Shown here: positions 56,927 through 64,000 of the stretch, in pieces
How the letters are laid out: each line of letters begins with the position of its first letter
Numbering within the stretch: the stretch's first letter is position 1
Origin: Hartmannibacter diazotrophicus
Lineage (GTDB): Bacteria > Pseudomonadota > Alphaproteobacteria > Rhizobiales > Pleomorphomonadaceae
Assembly (NCBI RefSeq): GCF_900231165.1
Contig: NZ_LT960614.1
Coordinates: forward strand, 2,602,550 to 2,666,549
Direction of reading: 5' to 3'
DNA length: 64,000 nucleotides
Made by a program: the position numbers and the translations under genes
The notes under the pieces: generated by a model
What the model was told of the DNA's origin: nothing
Seen by the model: the letters and a program-made list of their open reading frames with translations, nothing else
The model's database searches: none

Positions 56927-57087
56927 GTCGTCTTGGTTTACGCAATCATCCGTGGAAGAGACCACACTTCACTCTCCCTTAGTTCTGAAATGACTTGCCG
57001 TTGGCAAAGCCATAGCGTTTCCTCATACGATGCGGCAGAGGGGGATTCGGTCAGCCTGCTCGCCTCGGGGCAGAGGACGCTAGGGTT

Positions 57088-57867
57088 GTGAGTAACCGCG
57101 GCAATCATTTCGACGATTTGTTCGGCCCGGAAACGAAATCAGAGCCGAGCGGCATGGTCGTTCTGCTGTGGGCGCTTCTCGCCGGCTTCATGCTGTTCGT
57201 CGTCATCGTCGCTCTCATCTACGGAACGCCCGAGCGCAATCCCGCAAACGCCGCTATCTACGACGACAGCGCCCTGCCGCCAACCGCGCCCGAAGAAGCC
57301 GGCGATACGATCGCCGCCGTGACGGTGCGCGACAAAAGCGATCCCGAAAACGGCCCCTATACGCAGTTGAAGGAAGAGGTCGCCAAGTTGCGCGATGACC
57401 TCGTCTCCATGCGCAAGAGCCTCGACGTTATGCGCCAGCAGAACGACGATCTGGTTCTGCGCGTCGACACCCTGGAAAAAAAGAACTTCGACGAATACAC
57501 CGGAAGCATCAACCCTATCCGCAGGGCGGACCCTGCGCCGACGCCCCAGTCCGCCCCTGACACGTTGCAGCAGCGCGCCGACGAAAAGGCGATGCAGACC
57601 CGCTTCGGCATGGAACTCGGCACCTTCGACGACCTGCGCAGCCTGAGGGCACGCTGGCGCCAGGTCGTCTCCGAAAAACCGGCACTCTTCAGGGGGCTGG
57701 ATGCCGTTGCCACGGTGCGCGACCGCGGCGGCCGGACTGAGCTGGTCCTCGTCGCCGGTCCCTACCGCAACGCCGCGACGGCGGCGGAAAACTGCGGCCG
57801 CGTCGAGGCTGCAGGCCTTGCCTGCAGCCCGGCCTTCTTCTTGGGACAGCCACTCGATCTGCGCTGA
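57088..57867 (+). CDS. Single-pass membrane protein with coiled coil and SPOR-like domain
   Basis: A 259-residue protein: short cytoplasmic leader, one membrane helix (VVLLWALLAGFMLFVVIVALIYG, about 23-45), a coiled coil (YTQLKEEVAKLRDDLVSMRKSLDVMRQQNDDLVLRVDTLEKK, about 91-132) and a C-terminal domain with FGMELGTFDDLRSLRARWRQVV...VLVAGPYRNAATAAENCGRV, which follows the SPOR beta-alpha-beta pattern. It probably faces the periplasm and binds peptidoglycan. GTG start at 57088. Its partner genes are not apparent. Confidence 0.75.
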   Translation: MSNRGNHFDDLFGPETKSEPSGMVVLLWALLAGFMLFVVIVALIYGTPERNPANAAIYDDSALPPTAPEEAGDTIAAVTVRDKSDPENGPYTQLKEEVAKLRDDLVSMRKSLDVMRQQNDDLVLRVDTLEKKNFDEYTGSINPIRRADPAPTPQSAPDTLQQRADEKAMQTRFGMELGTFDDLRSLRARWRQVVSEKPALFRGLDAVATVRDRGGRTELVLVAGPYRNAATAAENCGRVEAAGLACSPAFFLGQPLDLR

Positions 57868-57912
57868 GCCTTGGCTCCCGCCGCCTTTGATGGATCTCGG
57901 ACGTTGCGGCGA

Positions 57913-58653
57913 TCAGCCGAGCGTCTGCAATTGCGGGAAGGTTTCCAGCAGCCAGAAGGAAATCTGCTGCATGTCGCCGGTGACGAAAAGCACGCCGGTA
58001 ACGACCAGGACCAAGCCCATCGCCTTTTCCACCATCCCGAGCCGGCTACGGAAGCGGCGCAGGAACGACAGGAAGGCTCCGGCAAAGAGCGCGCTCGCGA
58101 TGAACGGCACCCCGAGGCCAGCGGAGTAGACCGCGAGCATGAAAGCGCCCTCGCCCACCGTTTCACGCGAGCCAGCAATCGTCAGGATCACACCGAGGAT
58201 CGGCCCGATGCAGGGCGTCCAGCCGAAGGCGAAGGCAAGGCCCATCAGGTAGGCGCCGAGCGGTCCGGCCTTGATCGACGCCGTGTTGAAGCGGGCCTCG
58301 CGATAGAGCAGCCCGATCCGGAAGAGGCCGAGGAAATGCAGGCCCATGATGATGATGACGATGCCGGCGACAAGCGCCAGTTCGCCGGCATGCCGGGCCA
58401 GAAGCTGCCCCACCACGGAGGCCGTCGCACCGAGCGAGACGAAGACCGTCGAAAAGCCGAGAACGAAGAACACCGCCACAAAGACCGCCCGCCGGCGCGC
58501 GGCCGATCCGCCGGCATCCGTGCCCTGCAGGTCCTCGATCGTCGCACCGGCCAGGAAACCGAGATAGGGCGGGACCAGCGGCAAGACGCAGGGCGAGACG
58601 AAGGAAAGAATTCCGGCGAGAAACGCAGCCCAGATGGTCAGATCCGCAGTCAT
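57913..58653 (-). CDS. ccdA: Cytochrome c biogenesis protein CcdA
   Basis: A 246-residue inner-membrane thiol transporter with six helices. The two redox cysteines are in SFVSPCVLPLVPPYLGF (first helix) and FGWTPCIGPILG (fourth helix). It passes electrons from cytoplasmic thioredoxin to periplasmic thiol enzymes such as those of cytochrome c maturation. It lies after trigger factor on the same strand, but a terminator separates them. Confidence 0.95.
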   Translation of the reverse strand: MTADLTIWAAFLAGILSFVSPCVLPLVPPYLGFLAGATIEDLQGTDAGGSAARRRAVFVAVFFVLGFSTVFVSLGATASVVGQLLARHAGELALVAGIVIIIMGLHFLGLFRIGLLYREARFNTASIKAGPLGAYLMGLAFAFGWTPCIGPILGVILTIAGSRETVGEGAFMLAVYSAGLGVPFIASALFAGAFLSFLRRFRSRLGMVEKAMGLVLVVTGVLFVTGDMQQISFWLLETFPQLQTLG

Positions 58654-58792
58654 GCCCGATATCGTTCCTTGCTCTCGTTCCTCGCTATCACGCGGCTTCT
58701 ATAACGCCTAGGCGCATGACGCCGAAATCACATTTGGTCATGTTGTCCCAGGCCGCGTCGACTGCGCCCGGTCCGGCCCATTCGCAAACAGA

Positions 58793-58828
58793 AAAGGCCG
58801 GACCCGCCAAGGCGAAGGTCCGGCCTTT
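58793..58828 (-). terminator. Rho-independent terminator of tig
   Basis: The minus strand reads AAAGGCCGGAC, a loop, GTCCGGCCTTTTC, 29 bp after the tig stop. Confidence 0.9.
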
Positions 58829-58856
58829 CCATCAGATTTCAGTCGCTGGCAGTCGA

Positions 58857-60212
58857 TCAGACCGCGGCAGCCTCTTCCTCTTCGTCGGCGAAGAGCTCGT
58901 CCTTGGCAACGGTCTTGTCGGTGACCGTGACCTGGGACAGAAGGTGGTCGACCACCTTTTCCTCGAAGACCGGAGCCTGCAGCGAGGCAAGGGCCTGAGC
59001 GTCCTTGCGGTAATACTCGATCACCTCGCGCTCCTGGCCCGGGAACTGCTGGGCGCGCTGGATGAGCGCACGCTGAAGCTCCTGCTCGTTGACCTTGACC
59101 TCCGCCTCCTCGCCGATCTTCGACAGGACGAGGCCGAGGCGAACGCGCCGCTCGGCGATCTTCGTGTATTCCTCGCGCGCCTTCTCCTCCGTGGTGTCTT
59201 CGTCCTCGAAGGTCTTGCCGGCGTTCTGCATGTCCTGGCTCACCTGCTGCCAGATGATGTCGAACTCCTGCTGGACCAGCGTCGGCGGCAGGTCGAAGGA
59301 ATAAAGGCCGTCGAGCGCATCGAGAAGCTGGCGCTTCACCTTCTGGCGCGTCTGCGCACCATACTGGCTCTGGATCTGGTCGCGGATCAGCTCCTTGAGC
59401 TTGTCGATCGACTCAATGCCGAGCGTCGCGGCGAAGGCATCGTCGAGGACCATCTCGTTGGGTGCCGCCACCTCGAACACTTCGATGTCGAAGGTCGCCG
59501 CCTTGCCCTTGAGATCCGGAGCCGGATAGTCCTCGGGGAACGTGACCTCGATGATCTTCTTGTCGCCGACCTTGGCGCCGACAAGCTGCTCCTCGAAGCC
59601 CGGAATGAACCGGCCCGATCCGAGCGTCAGATAGGCCTCGTCGTCCGCGCCGCCCTGGAAGGGCTCGCCGTCGACCTTGCCGAGATAGGAAAGCTTCACG
59701 CGGTCGCCATTCTCGGCCGCGGCCCCTTCGGCGCGCGGCTCATAGGTGACGGAACCCTCGGCGATCTTCTTGAGCTGCTCTTCGACTTCCTCGTCCGAAA
59801 CGTCCGCGATCGGACGCTCGATCGTGATCCCCTCGATCGAGGCAACCTCGAACTCGGGGATGATCTCGTAGCTCATGGAGAAAGCGAGATCGACGCCGCC
59901 GTCCAGCACCTTCTCGGCCTCTTCGTCGGCCAGATCGATGGCCGGCTGGATCGCCGACTTCTCGCCGCGCTCCTTAAGGGCCTCGCTGGTCGTCTCGCCG
60001 ATCGTAGTGTTGACGATCTCGGCCATCGCCGACTTGCCGTAGAGCTTCTTGACGTGACCAAGGGGAACCTTGCCCGGACGGAATCCCTTGAGCTGAACAC
60101 GGCCCTTGAGGTCGTTGAGATAGGTGTCCAGCTTGTCGGCAAGCTCGCTCGCGGGGACGACGATCTCAAGTTGGCGCTTGAGGCCGTCGGAAACTTTCTC
60201 GGTCACCTGCAT
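58857..60212 (-). CDS. tig: Trigger factor
   Basis: A 451-residue ribosome-bound chaperone and prolyl isomerase. The N-terminal domain holds the ribosome-docking loop around GFRPGKVPLGHVKKLYG (about 44-60). The FKBP domain contains ENGDRVKLSYLGKVDGEPFQGGADDEAYLTLGSGRFIPGFEEQLVG (about 155-200). A long helical C-terminal domain forms the cradle. A terminal acidic tail (FADEEEEAAAV) is usual. Start MQVTEKVSDG at 60212; the upstream eight codons are not conserved. Confidence 0.97.
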   Translation of the reverse strand: MQVTEKVSDGLKRQLEIVVPASELADKLDTYLNDLKGRVQLKGFRPGKVPLGHVKKLYGKSAMAEIVNTTIGETTSEALKERGEKSAIQPAIDLADEEAEKVLDGGVDLAFSMSYEIIPEFEVASIEGITIERPIADVSDEEVEEQLKKIAEGSVTYEPRAEGAAAENGDRVKLSYLGKVDGEPFQGGADDEAYLTLGSGRFIPGFEEQLVGAKVGDKKIIEVTFPEDYPAPDLKGKAATFDIEVFEVAAPNEMVLDDAFAATLGIESIDKLKELIRDQIQSQYGAQTRQKVKRQLLDALDGLYSFDLPPTLVQQEFDIIWQQVSQDMQNAGKTFEDEDTTEEKAREEYTKIAERRVRLGLVLSKIGEEAEVKVNEQELQRALIQRAQQFPGQEREVIEYYRKDAQALASLQAPVFEEKVVDHLLSQVTVTDKTVAKDELFADEEEEAAAV

Positions 60213-60503
60213 CGGTTTGTCTTTCGTCCTTGTCACTCGTCGAGGGCCTGCCGTTCGCCTCGCTCGGCTGCGAGGGCGGCCCGCCGGAATTCTTCATTTG
60301 CGGACAGCAGCCCCGATTGCGGCTAGTCCGTAAAGGGCCATATCCGGCGAACGGGCCTGAGCCATCCGCGAGCCGAACAGGGTCCAAACTCGAAATGCAT
60401 CGGGACGACACGTCCGCCGCGCTGCCTTTCGGCGATCCACCAAAAAGGAAATCGCCGCAAAGTCTCGAAACGTCCGCTGGCGACGGAAACGGCGACGGCC
60501 GGC

Positions 60504-60587
60504 TGGTGCGGGCGGAGGGATTTGAACCCCCACGGCAAAGCCACTGGAACCTAAATCCAGCGTGTCTACCAGTTCCACCACGCCCGC
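60504..60587 (-). tRNA. tRNA-Leu (anticodon UAG)
   Basis: On the minus strand: acceptor GCGGGCG/CGCCCGC, discriminator A, encoded CCA; anticodon stem CTGGA/TCCAG around TTTAGGT, so the anticodon is TAG, reading CTA. A long variable arm (TGGCTTTGCCGT) marks a class II tRNA, as expected for Leu. Confidence 0.96.
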
Positions 60588-60739
60588 GACAACGAGCCTC
60601 CCGTGCGGCCATGGCCCAAGGCGCCGCCTCTATAACACCAGTGCCAGGGCGGAGAAAGCAAAAAGAGCGGCCATTTTCGGCGTTAGACGGATGAATGATG
60701 CCCTGACCCGGATCGCGGGACAATCGGCCCGGCAACCGA

Positions 60740-62275
60740 TCAGTCTTCGAAGGGCGGCGCGGCCCTGACGGCACGGATCGCCTCGACAAGATCGTCGGCG
60801 ACGAGCCCGGGGCCGGCGACGTTGCCGGCCATGCCATGCATGTAGACGCCCATGGCCGCCGCCTCCCTCGCGCCGATCCCCTGGGCGAGCAGACCGCCAA
60901 TGATGCCGGCCAGGACGTCGCCCGACCCCGCCGTCGCGAGATCCGCCGGCGCGTTCTCGTTGACGAGGCAGAAGCCGTCCGGCCCGGCGATCACAGTATC
61001 GGCGCCCTTGAAGACAACGACGCCCCCGGAGACCTCCGCGGCCGCACGGGCAGCATCGAGCTTGGACGCGCCCTGCCCGCCTGCACCCTTGAAGAGCCGC
61101 CGGAATTCGCCGGAATGCGGCGTCATCACCGTCCCCGCCGGCCGGCCGCGCACGAGGGCAAACAGAGCGCCCGGATCATCCTCGAAACTCGTCAGGGCAT
61201 CGGCATCGAGAACGACGGCCGCGGCTGTGCCCAGCGCAAGACGCACCATCTGCCGCGTCGCCTCGCCAACGCCGAGCGCCGGGCCAAGCACAATCGCCGT
61301 CAGGCGCGGATCGGAGACCAGTTCGCCGAACCGATCGGGATCGTCGCAGCGGCGGGTGATGAGCGCGGCAAGGAATCCGGCCACCAGAGGCAGCGCCTCG
61401 CCGGGCGCAGTGACCGTCACCAGCCCCGCCCCGGCCCTCAGCGCGGCGCCGGCGGCCAGCCGCGCCGCCCCCGTCGCCTCGACGCCGCCGCAGGCAACGA
61501 CGGCGCTGCCGCCTGAATACTTGTGGCCGGCAATCGACTTGCGCGGCCATTTGTCCTTCCAGAGATCGGGATGGTTGGCCGCCGCCATCGGCCGGATGGC
61601 GCCGAGCACTGAAGGCTTGATGCCGATGTCGGCGACGACGACCCGCCCCGCATTCACCCGTCCGGGCAACAGAAGGTGGCCCGGCTTGCGCCGGAAGAAG
61701 GTGACGCTGCGGTCCGCCTCGACAGCGATGCCCAGGATCTCGCCCGTGCGACCATCGATGCCGCTCGGCAGATCCACCGCAATGACCGAGGCGCCGCCAC
61801 GGCGGGCGGCATTGATCCAGCCGATTGCCTCGGCCGCGCGCCCTTCGACCGGCCGGGCGAGGCCTGCGCCGAAAATCGCATCGATGACGACGTCCGCCGC
61901 CATGATCGCCGTCTCGCTGACGGGCTCAATGGTCCCCCGCCAGCGTTTCGCCGCGATCGCGGCATCGCCGGTGAGCCTATCCGTATCACCAAGAAGCAAG
62001 AGGCGCACGACCATCCCCCGCTGTGCCAGTACACGGGCCGCCACAAAGCCGTCGCCGCCGTTGTTGCCTGGACCGCAGACGACCGTCACCCGCGTGCCAT
62101 GGCGATGGCGGGCCACCACATCGTCGGCGATTGCCAGTCCGGCATTCTCCATCAGGGTGCTGCCGCTCGTCCCCTTCTCGATGGTCATGCTGTCGGCGCG
62201 GCCCATCTCGTCAGGCCGCAGCAGCAGATGAGGACCGGCCGCCGCGAATATCGAGCCTTCGCCTTCCAGCACCAT
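60740..62275 (-). CDS. nnr: Bifunctional NAD(P)H-hydrate epimerase / ADP-dependent dehydratase
   Basis: A 511-residue metabolite-repair enzyme that restores damaged NAD(P)HX. The N-terminal YjeF epimerase domain has VTVVCGPGNNGGDGFVAARVLA (about 63-85) and AVDLPSGIDGRTGE. The C-terminal carbohydrate-kinase-like dehydratase domain has HKYSGGSAVVACGG, VLDADALTSF, TPHSGEFRRLF and the catalytic NENAPADLATAGSGDVLAGIIGGLLAQG. The fusion is common in bacteria. It is monocistronic, divergent from glnB. Confidence 0.96.
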   Translation of the reverse strand: MVLEGEGSIFAAAGPHLLLRPDEMGRADSMTIEKGTSGSTLMENAGLAIADDVVARHRHGTRVTVVCGPGNNGGDGFVAARVLAQRGMVVRLLLLGDTDRLTGDAAIAAKRWRGTIEPVSETAIMAADVVIDAIFGAGLARPVEGRAAEAIGWINAARRGGASVIAVDLPSGIDGRTGEILGIAVEADRSVTFFRRKPGHLLLPGRVNAGRVVVADIGIKPSVLGAIRPMAAANHPDLWKDKWPRKSIAGHKYSGGSAVVACGGVEATGAARLAAGAALRAGAGLVTVTAPGEALPLVAGFLAALITRRCDDPDRFGELVSDPRLTAIVLGPALGVGEATRQMVRLALGTAAAVVLDADALTSFEDDPGALFALVRGRPAGTVMTPHSGEFRRLFKGAGGQGASKLDAARAAAEVSGGVVVFKGADTVIAGPDGFCLVNENAPADLATAGSGDVLAGIIGGLLAQGIGAREAAAMGVYMHGMAGNVAGPGLVADDLVEAIRAVRAAPPFED

Positions 62276-63019
<744 letters not shown>

Positions 63020-63022
63020 TCG

Positions 63023-63052
63023 AAGCCGGCGGATCATGGATCCGCCGGCTTT
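63023..63052 (+). terminator. Hairpin after glnB
   Basis: The stem AAGCCGGCGGATC/GATCCGCCGGCTT lies three bases after the stop, with only TTGTCCGTTTTC after it. It is likely an attenuating or partial terminator between glnB and glnA. Confidence 0.65.
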
Positions 63053-63085
63053 GTCCGTTTTCTCAAAATTTGCGGTGGGTCCGGC

Positions 63086-63101
63086 TGGCAAGGCATTGGC
63101 T
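63086..63101 (+). promoter_or_regulatory. Sigma-54-like promoter in front of glnA
   Basis: TGGCAAGGCATTGGCT fits TGGCACG-N4-TTGCW with two mismatches and GG-N10-GC spacing. It is 120 bp before the glnA start, so glnA may be transcribed both with glnB and from this site. Confidence 0.5.
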
Positions 63102-63220
63102 TGCCGGCCAAAACCTGCTTAGTTTCGCGGGCCTGAGCGTCCGCGATTTGCCGTCTCCATCATTCGGCCTATATTGCGGACCACCAAAAGCAACAACCCT
63201 GAGATTCAAAGGGAAGGCTA

Positions 63221-64000
63221 ATGACGACCGCAGCCGACGTCCTCAAAATGATCAAGGACAACGACGTCAAGTTCGTTGACCTGCGCTTCACCGATCCTCG
63301 CGGCAAGATGCAACACGTGACCTTCGACGTGGGCCTTGTGGATGAAGACATGTTCGCCGAGGGCACCGCCTTCGACGGGTCTTCGATTGCTGGCTGGAAG
63401 GCCATCAACGAGTCGGACATGACGCTGATTCTCGACCCCGAGACGGCACACATGGATCCCTTCTTCGCCCAGTCGACGCTGGTCATCACCTGCGACGTGG
63501 TCGATCCGATCTCCGGCGAGCCCTACAACCGCGACCCCCGCTCGATCGCCAAGAAGGCCGAGGCCTACATGGCCGGCGCCGGCATCGGCGACACGGTCTT
63601 CTTCGGCCCCGAAGCGGAATTCTTCGTCTTCGACGACGTGAAGTTCGCAGCCGAACCCTACAACACCGGCTTCCGGCTCGACAGCGTCGAACTGCCGACC
63701 AACTCCGATACGGATTACGAGATCGGCAACCTCGGCCACCGCGTCCGCACCAAGGGCGGCTATTTCCCGGTGCCGCCGGTGGACAGCCTGCAGGACATGC
63801 GTTCCGAGATGCTCTCGGTCATGGCCGAGATGGGCGTCACCGTGGAGAAGCATCACCACGAGGTCGCCTCGGCGCAGCATGAACTCGGCATGAAGTTCAA
63901 CACGCTGACCCGCATGGCCGATCAGACGCAGATCTACAAGTATGTGATCCATCAGGTCGCCAACGCCTATGGCAAGACCGCCACCTTCATGCCGAAGCCT
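63221..64000 (+). CDS. glnA: Glutamine synthetase type I, partial
   Basis: The first 260 residues are present; the gene runs off the right edge. It makes glutamine from glutamate, ammonia and ATP. Visible parts are the beta-grasp N-terminus (LKMIKDNDVKFVDLRFTDPRGKMQHVTF), the conserved DGSSIAGWKAINESDM, and the metal-binding GPEAEFFVFDDV, with VEKHHHEVASAQHELG following. ATG 63221 is preceded by AAAGGGAAGG. The regulatory adenylylation Tyr is outside the window. Confidence 0.97.
   Translation, partial: MTTAADVLKMIKDNDVKFVDLRFTDPRGKMQHVTFDVGLVDEDMFAEGTAFDGSSIAGWKAINESDMTLILDPETAHMDPFFAQSTLVITCDVVDPISGEPYNRDPRSIAKKAEAYMAGAGIGDTVFFGPEAEFFVFDDVKFAAEPYNTGFRLDSVELPTNSDTDYEIGNLGHRVRTKGGYFPVPPVDSLQDMRSEMLSVMAEMGVTVEKHHHEVASAQHELGMKFNTLTRMADQTQIYKYVIHQVANAYGKTATFMPKP

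Noticed and set aside
60230-60694. 154-codon frame containing VRAEGFEPPRQSHWNL
   Set aside because: It reads through tRNA-Leu and is another translated-tRNA artefact.

Overview
The window is GC-rich, densely coded DNA of an alphaproteobacterium, most likely of the Hyphomicrobiales (Rhizobiales). The evidence is the family content: divK-pleD beside a DUF3572 gene, EipB (DUF1849), DUF992, DUF2842, phosphatidylcholine synthase, a zinc-finger DinB, a GTTC-N7-GTTC SOS box, sigma-54-type glnB and glnA promoters, and a rhizobial-type palindromic intergenic repeat. Genus cannot be fixed from the sequence alone.

Layout. (1) 1-8.1 kb, minus strand: a 2,512-residue highly reducing type I polyketide synthase without a thioesterase, followed 15 bp later by a PLP-dependent alpha-oxoamine synthase cut by the window edge. 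This is an accessory biosynthetic locus in which the second enzyme could release the chain as an amino-ketone. (2) 8.4-12.9 kb: prfC, a small membrane protein, a Gly/Ser/His-rich secreted protein, a secreted pentapeptide-repeat protein and tRNA-Gln(CUG). (3) 13.1-20.5 kb: a second accessory block with an animal-type haem peroxidase and a 150-residue partner, an SGNH-hydrolase-like protein, a vanadium-haloperoxidase homologue that has lost its vanadate ligands, and a divergent stand-alone YcaO enzyme. The last two share a promoter region with a long inverted repeat. This is my main candidate for an undescribed system. (4) 20.6-36.9 kb: mostly core genes (creA, recX, aspS, rnd, agmatinase, rplM-rpsI, terC, pcs, a UbiH-type hydroxylase, an LpxL-type acyltransferase, a malyl-CoA-lyase homologue), with a probable XerCD dif site near 22.03 kb and a cysteine-less YeeE/YedE-like pair. 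(5) 36.9-48.9 kb: a structured non-coding stretch, pleD, divK, dinB, eipB, ridA, a phosphodiesterase, a FemAB-like protein, a HIT protein, azlCD and a membrane J-protein. (6) 49-64 kb: a D,D-carboxypeptidase with a SPOR domain, a phasin, clpS-clpA, ccdA, trigger factor, tRNA-Leu(UAG), the NAD(P)HX repair enzyme, and glnB followed by glnA running off the right edge.

Functional links. clpS-clpA and tig serve protein quality control. glnB-glnA is the nitrogen-assimilation pair and carries GG-N10-GC (sigma-54 type) promoters. divK and pleD are the cell-cycle/c-di-GMP pair. pcs, the LpxL-type acyltransferase and eipB serve the envelope. The two oxidative-enzyme blocks (PKS/oxoamine synthase and peroxidases/YcaO) are the only parts that look like specialised metabolism.
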